Shown here piece by piece: positions 1 through 11,529 of a stretch of 64,000 nt of DNA. The position numbers and the translations under genes are program-made. The stretch covers positions 11,969,306 to 12,033,305 of the forward strand of contig JABBOT010000001.1 in assembly GCA_016165875.1 (NCBI GenBank), in the 5' to 3' direction. The stretch is from Acanthopleura granulata (Eukaryota; Mollusca; Polyplacophora; Chitonida; Chitonidae). Numbering within the stretch: the first letter of the stretch is position 1; each line of letters begins with the position of its first letter. Under the pieces are notes generated by a model. It saw only the letters and a list, made by a program, of their open reading frames with translations, did no database searches and was not told where the DNA came from.

Positions 1-1605
1 AAAGAATGTCAGTTGTATGTGATAAAAGTGAAGTGTTTTTGAGGATGGTGTTAAAAAGGCCTGTCCAAAAATGACTAGTTTTTTAAAGAAAATGGATGCC
101 ATATAAACAAACAGTGTTGCATCTAAAATTTGCTTGTTGATAAGAGAACAGTATCAAATAGTATATTGTATTTTAATAGTGTATTAGCCCGATGCAGTTT
201 TTATGGCCTAATGGCTAGTCAGTATGGCCTCATTCTGAGCAGACATTCTGTGTGGGTATGGAGGTGTGGAATTGTATCAGAGTGCTGTGTGGTGGATGCT
301 TGGTCTGGGACTTCATGGCTTTTCTTATAAAGGGGTGGTATTTATCTTGACTGGTGGCAGATGGGTAAGGGTGCCTCCATGCCACTCCAGACAGGGACCC
401 TGTGTCTCCAATACCTCTGATCTAACAGATAACCCACAAGTATATACAATCTATCCTGCCTTTAAACTGAAACTGTAGAGAAGCCAGGCAGAGAACATTT
501 CCTGCAGAGATCCACCTCCTAGTCATCTCCTCCTAGTCAAGGAGGGGGTGGTATCATTACAAACAGGAATAAAGTTTCACGTTGGTCAGAGGCAAGGAGA
601 TCAAAATTAGCAGGATTTATAGGTTCTGTTGCTGACTGAGATGGTATCAATGAGTTCTCAGTCATTCAATATTTGGATTTGTTCAGAGAATTGAGATACT
701 GAAATGTTAGTTAGTTTTTGTAAAGTTTCCCAGATATGAAGGTGTAGTTTTATGCTCCTGATGTAAATTGGGATATAATTTTCTGAAAATCAAATAATTC
801 AGAAACAAGTTTTTGAGTTTAGTTTTATAGAATCTTGGATATTCTTGCGAATAATACTGGATGAGAATGAACTTGGGACTTCATTTCATTGAGAAATAAT
901 TTTTTTATTAATTTAAGAAATAATTCTTAACAGTCTCTGGGTTAAAATACCAACATATATCAATTTCTCAGTATATTTGATATTTCACTTAAAGTTTAGC
1001 TTTTATAAGTGACACATTTGCTTCATTCTGATTGAAATATCCACCTTATTGAGCCACTTAGGAATTTTTTTGTGAAGTTTGATAAATTTCTTATAAGAAA
1101 GACTTCAGGTCTTTATGTGGTTCCAGAAGTACATGGTTACAGGCCAAACATTAGGTGACTTACAGCAGTTTATATATGTGCACACAGGATGTTATTGTTC
1201 ACATGTATGTAAAAGATTGGTTTACTGTGGGTAGAAGTAAAAAATTCTTTATTGTTGCGTTAAACAACAATCAAATACGTAAATAAATCTGTGTGATCAA
1301 TTATGTTGTCAACATAGGCTACATATTTTATTATAGCTGAATAGTGTAAATATTCTGAATAACTATACAGACAAGTAAACTAGAGATGGTTTAACATTTG
1401 GGTAACACTGAGGATGTGATATACACACTATATGTAAATTGTTGTGAATGCACAAGCAGGCCAGAGTTATGTTAAATTATATTATAGCTATATTACAGGT
1501 GCAATTATTTGTTTATTTTTGATTTTGGAAGTGTGTTGTTGAGGTAGTTTACAGCATTGGGTTTATTGGGTGGAAGAATGTTATGTTGTGACATTTGTCT
1601 GTCAG
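1..1605. other. Noncoding, probably intronic or intergenic sequence
   Basis: AT-rich unique-looking sequence. The open frames at 130-330 and 266-478 have no recognisable domain and look like chance. A weak exon-like stretch at 361-439 (preceded by a CAG, followed by gtatat, phase 0 out) has a poor pyrimidine tract, so I do not call it. I see no RNA gene or recognisable repeat. Confidence 0.5.
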
Positions 1606-1687
1606 GTTTCAAACAGATGGGAATGTTCACAGTCCAGCAGCCAGCTTGACCACAGCCCAGCAGGATGACAGTAATAAATCTCCATAG
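1606..1687 (+). CDS. Candidate 3'-terminal coding exon, unknown gene
   Basis: Unrecognised. The segment follows a TGTCTGTCAG acceptor. It is open only in the frame where its first base completes a codon, and it ends at TAG (1685-1687). The 26 residues start FQTDGNVHSPAASLTTAQ and are rich in Ser, Asn, Gln and Pro, as in a disordered protein tail. No good donor lies inside, so if real it is a terminal exon of a gene entering from upstream. An AATAAA overlaps the coding end at about 1673 and another lies at 2240-2245. The pyrimidine tract is only moderate and no family is recognised, so this may be chance. Confidence 0.28.
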
Positions 1688-2194
1688 TTAAATGGCTACC
1701 AGATCCATCTTCAGACTCGGTGTTATTCACACATAGTTTGAGGCACAGAAATTTGCTTTATTGAGGAACAAGTTGAATAATATATTTAAAAAAATTACAC
1801 GAAACAATTTTCGCTTTGGAATGAAGTATCTTTGGGCTGTCCTTAAGTTTGTGAAAGGTTAGCATGGTAAGACTTTTAATTACAGGCTTGTCAGAAAGGT
1901 GCTAGTTTGATGAAGTGTCAGACAGAGGGTAATTCCTGCTCCATAGGTACATGTACTTGCAGCTGCATGTCCATCTGGATCATTGATTTCACCTAGTTAA
2001 TTGTTTCTGGCAGCCAGTAATAATGTATGTACCGTAATGTCATCGTGTACGGTAAAGTCTATTTCAGGAAACTCAGTACTTATATTTCATGAAGATATTG
2101 ACTGCAGTAAAAGTTTCAGTTCCAATGTGAGCATTTGTATCAAGCTAACAAGTCTGTGTACATGAACATATCACATCAGTGTATCATTTTTCAG

Positions 2195-2244
2195 GTTCTA
2201 ACCAATTCCGGCCAGTGTTATATGATGCAATTACTATAGAATAA
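2195..2244 (+). CDS. Candidate short terminal exon with overlapping polyA signal
   Basis: A strong acceptor (TATCATTTTTCAG) is followed by a frame entered in phase 1. It encodes SNQFRPVLYDAITIE and then TAA. The stop codon is embedded in AATAAA at 2240-2245, a canonical polyadenylation signal, although a cleavage signal so close to a stop is unusual. The peptide is not recognised. A 15-residue open frame is easily found by chance, so this rests on the splice signal alone. Confidence 0.22.
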
Positions 2245-3034
2245 ATGCTGTGAAATAATGAAAATGTATATATTTCAAGTAAATATTTGCAGATACAAAG
2301 GTGTGAGAATTGCATTTTAAGTATTATTTATGAGCGTGACTTAATAAAACAACTGATAATATTGAGGAACTTGGTGATTAGAGTTCTGCGTCGGATCAAA
2401 CAAGATCACATACATTTACAAGCAATTACCCATTCTGAAAGTTACACAGTGCTTACTTTTTTTTACACTATTAATAGAATTAATTAGAAATAAGATTATT
2501 GCACAGGATTGGGTTTTATAGTAACTTGGGTAATTAAATACATGTCCTATATTTCATAGTCGTTTTCTGTTCATGCCGATCCGTTGGTTTGAAGATAAAT
2601 TTAGATACAAATCTGATATAATAATTACCATGTGCAGAGCGAATGTCTTAATTACAAATTCGTAAGCATGGTTTACTCTTTAAGGTATGTCTGTATGGTA
2701 GGTTGGGTTATTATTCATATGGAGATATGGAGAGTTATTAATAAACTATGAACCTACATGTAGTTCTGGTGCACAGAGACTCTGTCTTAAGGTTCTTTGT
2801 GATCAGCATTCAGGGGCCTGCGTGCATAAACAATGTGGATGTGAGAAAATGCCTCAGTGTGCCAAAACTTCTGAGTGAAACTTATAATGTTGTCCGAGTT
2901 TCTTGGTTGAACTGAAAGTCTGTGTTGGTCTTTGCCCTTGTCTTTTCTGCCTCACATCTGGGAGGTCTTGTGTAGGGAGCAGCTTTACACACAGTCTCTG
3001 GTGCATTTTGACAGTCATTCCCATGTTTTTGCAG

Positions 3035-3084
3035 CAGATCTGCTGGGCAGTTCGGGGAAGTATGAGTCAAGTCCTGGCCAGATA
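3035..3084 (+). CDS. Candidate internal exon
   Basis: The acceptor CCATGTTTTTGCAG lies just upstream and a GTATGT donor follows at 3085. The open frame enters in phase 1 and leaves in phase 0, encoding DLLGSSGKYESSPGQI, a Ser/Gly-rich linker-like peptide. A NAGNAG-type alternative acceptor (CAGCAG) would drop three bases. No family is recognised and the segment is short. Confidence 0.22.
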
Positions 3085-3769
3085 GTATGTCTTGCAAACT
3101 GCGGCTTTGAGCCCTATCTGCCCAGCCCATATGGTGTTGATAGGGCCCTGAGGTTGTGTAGCTAGTACTGTTACATATAACTGCATATCTTCATGTGTGT
3201 ACAAACTGCCGGCAGCACTAGAGAGTGGCCACAGAGAGACTGAATTGGGCTGTCTGCTTTGCAGCAACAGGGTTTGGAGGTTTAAACCCACCCTGTACTG
3301 GGTGCAGCCAACACCTTACCTCTTCATAGCACCTCTAATCGCCAACTGCAAACGGCTGATGCTTTCCTGCCATTTTTTTAATGTGTATTTCGCTTTCGGG
3401 TTGTTCTTTGGGCTAGGCCTTGCCAAAGCCTTAACTTAGGGAAAGTGCCAGAGTTTGTCAGTTGGCGTAACCATACCTAGGGCATGTAGTACTGGATTCT
3501 CAAGGAGGGAGAGAGAAAAGAAACAAATATTGCCAGTGGATCAGATTCTTCGTCTCCCTATATGATATGAGGTAAATCTGAAGTCTTGAGCTAATGGTGG
3601 GCACCATACTCTAGACCATATCCAACATACAACACATTACTGAAGTTTTGGACTATACATTACCCACAGCTGTAGGGCTGTTACCTCTTTACTGAAGCAT
3701 TTGTTCTCAAGGTGAAGGAATTGTCTAGAACTTTACCAGAAGTGAATGAATTGTGAAAAGTGCACCACC

Positions 3770-3823
3770 ATGGACTACCGTCAGTTATACTACAAGACAC
3801 TGCCAAGGCGGAAGAAAAGAGAT
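3770..3823 (+). CDS. Candidate first coding exon (phase 0 donor), possible alternative liprin-beta N-terminus
   Basis: ATG at 3770 sits in a strong Kozak context (CACCACCATGG) and is followed by 18 open codons, MDYRQLYYKTLPRRKKRD. The exon then meets a perfect GTAAGT donor at 3824 in phase 0. An in-frame ATG at 3746 (weaker context) follows a stop at 3743-3745, so translation must start here if the exon is real. The basic cluster RRKKR near the end is notable. The next confident exon on this strand, the liprin-beta coiled-coil exon at 23444, begins in phase 0, so the two could splice directly. I do not recognise the peptide, and attaching it to liprin-beta is inference. It could instead open an unrelated gene or be chance. 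Confidence 0.4.
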
Positions 3824-4810
3824 GTAAGTACTAAATATAAGCCTACATGGCGACTTGTAGCAGTATCTTAAAAGAGCAAGTTGTTTAACATGCAAGGAGG
3901 ACGAACATATTTCAGAATGTATGTCCACCTTGCTTTTATGAAGGCAGAAAATATCAGTCATGGGTATTTATTTTTTTATATCTATTTATTTGATTATTTT
4001 ACTCCATATGTACATACATCATTGAGTTGTCTATATAAAACTTTTGGTTATAAACCTGACCTCACATAGAAACTGGCTGAAATTGTATTTTTAAGTAGTT
4101 GTTTTTAGGTGATATATTTATTAAGTCTGTAGAGGCAGAGGGTATAGAGTCGCCAGAGACTGTAGGATCATGTGTGTGTGTTGAGTTAGATTGTTGGTAA
4201 CAGTGTTGTTGTCAGTGAGTTGTCCTGTCACTGTGTGAGTCTCAAGCAGGGTTTATCACCCACATGTGGCAGTGATCATCCAGCCTACATTGTTGTCCAT
4301 GTCTGTGTTGTATAATTCTCTTACTTACATGAGTCTGATGTAAAGAGAGACACTGTAAGTATCTCTGTGATACATTTAAATAGAACTTTGATAGTTTAGT
4401 TTCATTGTCAACACTGTTCATGACAGACAAGGCATTATTTTCTTATATCTGGGGCAGCAGAAAAATGCGGTTGCTTTTTGTTGTGATTTTACCAATGTGC
4501 TGATATTCAGCTACAAAAAGCAGAAGTGCTGGGACATTTCTACCTACTTAGGATTGGGATGTTACTAGATATCATATCAGCAGTGATTGTTGTTGTGATG
4601 CACACATCATTTAGAAATGAAAAACATTTGACAAATGCAAAAGCTTATGCAAATTTGTAAAATTGTTTGTGATACGACATGTTTTAATTGGCATTGAAAC
4701 TACAATCCAGAAATGGCATCCAGTTCAGGAACGTACCATTGCAAGTTCGAATTCTAGTGAGACAGGCAGCATTTGAATTTATAGAGAGTTAGAAATATGA
4801 GAAGATAGTT

Positions 4811-4882
4811 ATGGATGATGATTTTATACAGCAGTGGGTGTACTATCCGGAGATACAGTGGGATGAACAAGTACATCTGTAT
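4811..4882 (+). CDS. Candidate first coding exon ending at a consensus donor
   Basis: ATG at 4811 (G at -3 and at +4) opens 24 codons beginning MDDDFIQQWVYYPEIQWDEQ. It runs into a perfect GTAAGT donor at 4883 in phase 0. An in-frame TAG at 4790-4792 means this would be a start exon rather than an internal one. The peptide is acidic and aromatic-rich and is not recognised. The phase matches the liprin-beta exon at 23444. Perfect donors preceded by a short open frame do occur by chance in 64 kb. Confidence 0.3.
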
Positions 4883-5423
4883 GTAAGTTTCAGTAACTCT
4901 TCAAAGAAGTGACAAAAATATTGAAATCATTTTCCAGTTTTAGGCTCATCCCACAACAAGTTTCTCAAATACTTGTGACTCCAGCCATAGCAATGCATTA
5001 TATAGTCATTACAATTTCCCAGACTGGAAGTTGTTGACCTAAGTAGTGTTAACCTTTAAGAAATAGTTCTAAGGACGATAGGCAGCGTTAACCTTTCTGG
5101 TGTCCAGTTTTGCTACATTTTCTTTTTAGAAAGTATTTTAGAGAGGAGTTGTGAAGTAACAATTCAGTAAAAAGAATTTAATATTTAAAAATGTCATTTT
5201 TTTCCCCACTGCATGCAGGAATATTTTGTTGTTTTGGTGAGGGTCATCTGGGCTACAGTGCCAGACCTGTTAGTTTGTGAGAGGTAAATGATTCAGAGGA
5301 CAAATCTTTATCAGTACAGCTAAATAAAAAAAATTTTTAAGTGATAATCATTTTGATAGTTTTCACAGTGTTAGAAGTGTAATCTCTTTCGTTTTGTTTT
5401 TGTGCTGCTTTCGATCTTCACAG

Positions 5424-5576
5424 GCCCCATGCCTGCTTGATAGTAGGCTGCGATCTTGTAAAATCTTTCATCACCCAAGGCCATGTGTTTACCATACTCA
5501 GGATCAGAACGAATGGCTTTTTGGCCAGTCCTCGGCTACCCACTACCGAACTCATGCCAATGGTTATGTCAAGTGA
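5424..5576 (+). CDS. Candidate terminal exon, unrecognised
   Basis: A long pyrimidine-rich acceptor (TTTTGTGCTGCTTTCGATCTTCACAG) precedes 50 codons entered in phase 0 and closed by TGA. The peptide begins APCLLDSRLRSCKIFHHPRP and is not recognised. The stretch is GC-richer than its surroundings, which fits either an exon or part of an old repeat. If real, splicing from a phase-0 donor such as 3823 would give a short product. Confidence 0.25.
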   Translation, partial: APCLLDSRLRSCKIFHHPRPCVYHTQDQNEWLFGQSSATHYRTHANGYVK

Positions 5577-5964
5577 CTTGAATCATTTTTCAAGGGATTA
5601 GAACGAAGATGTCATATTTAAGAATGGTACAGATCCATACCTGTGTCTACCTGCCATAAGCAATAGAGATCTAAAAGTAAGTTTAAGTTTAAACTTGTGT
5701 TAGATGCATCAGAAGTCACTAGTTGATAAGAACGAAAAGTGGGACTCTGTATAATGTATCTAATTATGTTGTTGAAGTACTATTTCGACATTATGCAGGG
5801 CATGCAAGAGAAAATTTATAAATTTCAGCATTCCTTACTACATGATTTTTATGAGGTTTATTTGGATCATGTGAGGTGAAATGGAGTGCTCTTAACAATT
5901 CATGTCGGGTTGATAGTGTCCGACCACATGCAGCAGGAACTTGAATCTATGGCTGCTCTGTGTG

Positions 5965-6160
5965 TAAGCCGAACCAGCATTACAGAAGTTTCGAGACATC
6001 ACGTTGGTTTTGGACGAGACAGGATGGGGGCTCTCGTGAACTACCATGATTTCACAGAGGTTAACAATGCTGTTGTTGTCATTGAGTGCGAGAGCCCCCA
6101 TCCTGTTTTGTCCAAAGTCAGCATTATCTCAAGAGACTTCTACGATGCCGATCTGGCTTA
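5965..6160. repeat. Long imperfect inverted repeat (72-bp arms, 52-bp loop)
   Basis: The left arm 5965-6036 and the reverse complement of the right arm 6089-6160 align over 72 bases without gaps, at roughly three quarters identity by eye. They are identical over the innermost 16 bases (ACAGGATGGGGGCTCT, then CG). The loop is 6037-6088. Because of the symmetry, similar open frames appear on both strands (5886-6161 + and 5892-6101 -); I treat these as by-products, not genes. It could be a foldback transposon remnant, a MITE, or a transcribed hairpin. Confidence 0.8.
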
Positions 6161-9100
6161 AAGGCTATCATGCATGCCTCACCTAAAGCATAGCTAAAAT
6201 AAAAAGTACAGAAGCTATATTGGCTGGCTGGATAATGAAATTCCTTCCAGCCCCTTTGTTAGGTAGACATTCATACTTATATGATGCTTAAAATGTTAAA
6301 GAGTTGGACTATGTAAATTATGGTATATCAGTTAATTATATACAGACTTTGTCTTACCAGAAAAAAAAGTTTTTTATAACATAGCATTCATCATAGAATA
6401 CATTTCAGTGCCAATAGGCTCCAGTTTATTTATTAATTTTTTTTGTAAAGTTTAGTTCACCTGGAAGAAAAACTATTTTTAGCCTGAAAATTCAACATAT
6501 TTTACTGTGATCATACTCTGTGTAAATCTAGTTCCAATCCATCCCAGGTTAATCATGCTGACACTGACAACTTTTCTGGATACAAGATCTGAGCTCCTAA
6601 TCAGTGATGCCTGGGTCGTTAATAGTTCTGCTGTACAACCCTGCCAGTGAATACCACCTGAGAAAGACTCACCAGAGATAATTATGTGCTATTAAATGGC
6701 TATTTTGGTATCAGCCCGGGTACAGGACTCATATGAGCTGGATGCAGGAGAATGGGTTTGGGGAGGGGGGAGAGGGTGAGGAAGGTGGGGTAAGGTATCT
6801 GTAACAGTCAGTTACAGATGGGAGGAGTACCGTTGTCTGAGTTACTACGGGTGTACGTCTAACTCAACATATGCACCAGTAAACTCTTCATTATATCACA
6901 CTCAGGATTAGACCAATGACTTCAGAATAAGGGGCATAAAATAACTGTTTTGATGTATTTTGTAGAGTTTTTCAAACCCATAAGGCCTCACCTTGTCACA
7001 TATACCAATGCAAGGCTAATACTCTGGTCTTGGATTGAACCTGAGATGTACTGCTCATGAGAGAGACACGTTATCCTTAAGCACAGCTGGTGATTTAGAC
7101 CTTCAAACTAACTTCAATCAACCCAGTGTGAGCAATAAATTCTGAATTTCATAAAAGCTGATAATTTCATTTCAGTATCATGACCCCAGTGAGATTTGGT
7201 TTATAAAGGCAACTTGACAAAGCCTCAAGTTGTTCTTATCAACAGAACCATGAGCATGAGAACAGAGGAAATCAACCATGTGTTAGAACTTTGCATTTGC
7301 AGTTTAGCAAATTTGCAGATGTTGCACAAATTCAGTGGCAGCATTTTGAAACACATATGATGGAGTGGGTGTACAATAAAGTAGCAGGGACTAATCAAAA
7401 GATACCTAGGGTTTTTGCAATGACAGGGGTGCCATGTAGCAGCAGTAAGTATGTGGAGGTACGAGGAGTTACTGTTTACTGTAAACAGTAATAGCAGAGA
7501 CCGTTTCAACACCGTCCAATGTAATAACATGTATGTAATTGCAGGTAAATCCCGCATTCCCTTTACAAGTCAATTTATAATAGAGAAGGAATGGCCATTA
7601 GTTGTTAACATTATTTGACCTGCTGTCACGAAAACATATTACTGTACATGTATTGGCATTTGCGTTCTACTCTCACGTAATTTACATATTCATATTAATA
7701 ACAATTGATGATGGCAGGAGCTCATTACCTAAGCATTCTTGTTGTAAGAGTCAGCAAGTTTTCTGAGAATCTTAATATTGTGGAGCTAGTACCTTATATG
7801 TACATATAAAAGAAAAAGAAAAAAAAACCACACATTTCCATGTCATGCAAAGCCATTGCCTGGTGTGAATGTAACTGTATGAATGAGCAGGTACATATAA
7901 CTGTGTTATATTCACTTTAAATCATTATCAACTTGATGGCAGTAGTAAACATGTTGTTTATAGTGGCTGTAGAGCCTCAGCCGATATATTTGCAACAGTA
8001 GAAGATCATATTGGGCAAAATAATTTCACAGGAAGTGAAACCAATCTTTTCAGAAATAGAGGATCAGATAATCTTGTTCATTTCTGATGAAGTTATGAAA
8101 CTCATTGAAGAAATTTTGTGAGTGTTACGAGTTTTATTGAGTTGCACAAACTTTAACTATTCAAGTTGACATCTGAGGCAGAAAGATTACCTTAGCAAAA
8201 GTGTAACTTTAACTTTAACTGATTTTACCTGAAGCTACAAGGAGAAAGTATAACAAACAGAAACACAGATATAGGTTTTCTACTAAAAAGACTTGCATGC
8301 TCATGGATGAGGCGTTATGGCAAACAGCTGAATGCATTCCCCTACCGGTTTTGCAAAATTGAGTTTATGCGACCTATAATCAGTTATCATAAAAATAAAG
8401 TCATTCACGATAAATTTCTAACAGTGTTAAAGAAAACCATGGGGAGAATCACTGCTGGCAGCGGGGTGGTATTTCTGTGTTGTTTATTTCATTTGTGCAT
8501 ACGCCGGACGTACATGTAGGTTCAGTGGTCAGTGGCGAGTGAAAACAGCTCATGGGCTGGTACAAGGCCAACAGGCATCTCTTGCCCTTGTCCTTTACAA
8601 CACAGGACTCGTACCTTGCTAAGATGATAAATATACATTGACGAGGTACGAGGCTGTCTGGTTAGAGGCTTCCGGCTTGATGATGGACGCCTGTTGCTAC
8701 ACAGTAGCAGTGGGCATTTTCTTTGCCAGAACAATGAAAAGAGGTGAAGAAAATTGTCCACCCAAAATATGCAAATATCAAGGACTAACTTATGTTGTGG
8801 AACAAGCTGTTTGAGAATGAGGCAGAGGACTTCAGGGAAATCCTTCAAGTCCTTGAAATTTGCCTGTCAATCGCAGTTGCTCAAGGCATGGTAGAAAGGG
8901 GGCTCAGTTTGACCATGATAATTATAACCGGTTGTGGTCAAATATGCGTATGTTGTGGTTAAACATTCCCATTCTTTTCAAGTTGCAGTCAGGTTATAAT
9001 GATAACCTGGTACAAATCGTGTTGAAACCTACTTACATGGGAGCCAGGCTCAAGTGGCCGGTTCAAAAGAAAAACCTCTAACCAAAACACTGCTGACAAT

Positions 9101-9805
9101 CTGACGAAAATAATGCTTTGAGATTAAATTTATGGAATTTATTGACTTTTCAAACTTGCAAATAATGCAGTGCTTTCTAAGTGAAAAAAATATCAACTTA
9201 ATTTTTACTTTCAGATTTGAGAACATTGTGAACATCTGTCTGAGTCTCTAAAAGTACATTTACACTAAGGAAAACCTATAGGTTGACGTACTGGTTACCT
9301 TAGGTTTTCATAATTGTGATTTTGAAAACAGGTTACCATACCATTTTACCTTAAATTTGCACAACCAGTTTTAGGTTACCATAAAAAAATATTACATAGT
9401 ACCTTTAATGCAATACCTTGTCAGTTATGATTTGTGACAATTGCTCTAATCAAGCTGTCACGGGACAGTTGTTGCTAGAGCTACAAGCCTGTTAGGTTTT
9501 GATAACAGCACTTCAGTTCATTCTGAAGACACGTTACTTTAAAACTCATTTAATCTAAAAGGTGGAAGTCAAAGCTTCTGTAATGGCCTTATACCATGTC
9601 TACTCTTGACGTGAGCATGGCCAATAGCTATAAAATATCACTTTTATCACTGCAGAACACTCTCAGACGATGTTATGTATATTGTACATTTTCTAGAGAC
9701 ACAGGATCAATCAGTCAGCCACATGTAGATGGGAAATGAAGTGGCGTATATCATAGGCAAGATTTACTTGGTAAACTCCTAAGATTCTAACTGAACTCTA
9801 CATTC
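6161..9805. other. Noncoding stretch, nothing recognised
   Basis: AT-rich sequence. Opposed open frames at 7225-7557 (-), 8307-8519 (+) and 8522-8848 (-) have no recognisable domain or splice support. A G-rich patch lies around 6755-6795. A 23-bp perfect palindrome at 7469-7491 is listed separately. Confidence 0.5.
7469..7491. repeat. 23-bp perfect palindrome
   Basis: The 11-base arm TTACTGTTTAC and its exact reverse complement flank a single T. It is a short perfect inverted repeat in noncoding sequence, with no known role. Confidence 0.85.
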
Positions 9806-9925
9806 TGGCCGTGTGTTTTTGCCTGAGCTCTTCCCGGTTTCCTCCCACCATAATGCTGGACGCCGTCACATATGTGAAATATTCTTGAGTACAGCATAAA
9901 ACACCAATCAGATAAATAAATTGAA
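9806..9925 (+). mobile_element. tRNA-type SINE fragment (3' part)
   Basis: The stretch carries the body CACCATAATGCTGGACGCCG, then GTGAAATATTCTTGAGTACA, AAACACCAATC and the tail AGATAAATAAAT. This is the same order as in other copies in the window and in the dispersed SINE I know from mollusc genomes. The tRNA-like head is missing, so it is 5'-truncated and presumably immobile. Confidence 0.75.
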
Positions 9926-10825
9926 TTAACTTTCATTGTTTATGTCTTGAAAATATGCTCTTTGTTATACTTTATTGTGATTAAAGACAAAGTTGTGTTT
10001 GAAAGGACGTGTTTAGAAGTTGGCATTGAGTGAAAACTTAACACATTATAGCTAAGGTAAGGAAGTGTGTTGGTATATCTAAAGAAGAGGACAATGAATG
10101 TGGTTGAGAGCTGTTTGGATGTGGGTCTGCTTGATGCTGTTCTTGTGGCATATTAAAGAATGCAGCTCATGAAGGCAGAGAACTGGTAGAACAATTAACA
10201 TGTTCTGAGATGTAGGTTCTTGGTGGCTTCTTGCCAACCACAACACTGCAGTTCTCTCCCACTTGTTTTCTGCATGCAGTAATTATGCTGCACGGAACCT
10301 TCCAATGTGGTCTAGCAAGTCCATATGTAAATGTATGTGGTTGGCTAGTATGCAGATCTGGTGTATGTTTGCAGTTCATGTAGAAGAACCTGTGATGCTG
10401 CACTTGTCCATATGCCCTTTTATCAACTCACCATTATCACTTACAAAGGATTGTTGCCAACATAAAACAGACTGGTCATCAGTGTTGAGTGCTGTCAGCA
10501 GGCTTTGTGGTGTACATCAAGGGTTAAATCCATTGTAACCTTCCTGACTGGGGATATCATACAAATCCAGCACAATACAAAACAGATACATCAGTTTCCC
10601 CTCTCTCCAAGCCTCACTACTCATCTCATGTGGCCCACATATGATTCTACTTACTCTAGATACACTGCTGCCAGTCATGATACATGTTGCTAACAAGGTT
10701 TCCTTCTTAGACCTAGCTTATTATAAGTAAGTGTTCAGGGCAAAATACATTTCACCTTGTTTGTACATTGGATGCAGGGGAATTGTGTATGTTTTCAATG
10801 GGCAACCTATGTGTCCTCTACAAGT

Positions 10826-10978
10826 GTATATGGGAAGGTTTTGCCAGCAACCTGCGGATTGTCGTGGGTTTCCCCTGGTCCCTGCCTGGTTTCTTCCCAC
10901 CCTAATGCTGGCTGAGGTGGCATATGTGAAGTAATGTTGAGAATGTTATAGAACACCAATGAAGTAAAAAAGAAAAAA
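10826..10978 (+). mobile_element. tRNA-type SINE fragment, diverged
   Basis: Ordered matches are TGGGAAGGTTTTGCCAGCAA, CCTGCGGATTGTCGTGGGTT, the CCCACCCTAATGCTGGC segment, and AACACCAATGAAGTAAAA near the 3' end. The head is missing. The copia element is inserted about 12 bp beyond its A-rich tail, the TSD lying in between at 10986-10990. Confidence 0.72.
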
Positions 10979-10985
10979 TATACAT

Positions 10986-10990
10986 GTACT
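10986..10990. repeat. Target-site duplication, left copy (GTACT)
   Basis: GTACT immediately precedes the left LTR and is repeated exactly after the right LTR at 13884-13888. This marks an LTR-retrotransposon integration. Confidence 0.9.
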
Positions 10991-11181
10991 TGTTAAACTA
11001 TTACATAGATGACCAAAACTCTCAATTGACACTCCAATAACATTTATTGCGCTCCTGCATTACACGTTTTTCCTCTTTTCCTCTCCCGCCTTTTATACCG
11101 GAAGTCGCTCTCTCTTCCCTGGAGGTACAGAAGTCCTATCGCTATTAATAGACACACACGACTGTATGGAGTGAGTTAACA
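10991..11181 (-). repeat. 3' LTR of the copia element
   Basis: 191 bp. On the plus strand it begins TGTTAAACTATTACATAG and ends GAGTTAACA, so it has canonical TG...CA ends on either strand. It aligns without gaps to 13693-13883. Confidence 0.95.
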
Positions 11182-11190
11182 ACTTCCCCG
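11182..11190 (-). other. Polypurine tract
   Basis: Read on the minus strand, CGGGGAAGT abuts the start of the 3' LTR. This is the purine-rich primer for plus-strand DNA synthesis expected at this place. Confidence 0.75.
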
Positions 11191-11529
11191 CTGTTTAAAA
11201 GATTAATAAAGTCCACTGTTTTATTTAGAGGGGACAGAAAGAAAGCCACGAATTGTTCATACAATTATTTGCATCGTAGAGTAAATCAGTTTATCATTAG
11301 AGTCCTAGGCCAAGCAATACACCGATGCTTGATATCTGTAAACCAACAATAATCACCAAACCAAATTACACAGAAATTAGCTTTTATAAAAATAAATTAA
11401 ATGTTGTTAAAATTTTAGAGATTTCGACAGTTTGTGTAAAGTAATGTTGCCAGGTGTCCTCCAGAATCGTAGCACTACAGTTCACAATCCATGAATCACA
11501 ACAAGCCTGTTCTCAGTCAATGAATCCCA

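Larger units (their letters stand above)
1688..3769. other. Noncoding stretch with two weak exon candidates
   Basis: Mostly AT-rich unique sequence. Listed separately are short exon-like segments at 2195-2244 and 3035-3084. Open frames on both strands between 2882 and 3439 overlap in a locally GC-richer patch and have no recognisable domain. Positions 3743-3745 hold an in-frame stop just upstream of the candidate start exon at 3770, so 3600-3769 could be its 5' untranslated region. Confidence 0.4.
3824..5964. other. Noncoding stretch, probably intron
   Basis: AT-rich sequence. Two candidate exons inside it are listed separately (4811-4882, 5424-5576). I see nothing else I can name. Confidence 0.45.

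Noticed and set aside
5886..6161. Opposed 91- and 69-codon frames
   Set aside because: Both arise from the inverted repeat, and the similarity between them follows from the palindrome.
7291..7557. Opposed 66- and 110-codon frames
   Set aside because: AT-rich, without motifs. Both strands being open at once is common in low-stop composition.
8522..8848. 108-codon minus-strand open frame
   Set aside because: No recognisable motif, no splice support, and an opposed frame nearby on the other strand.
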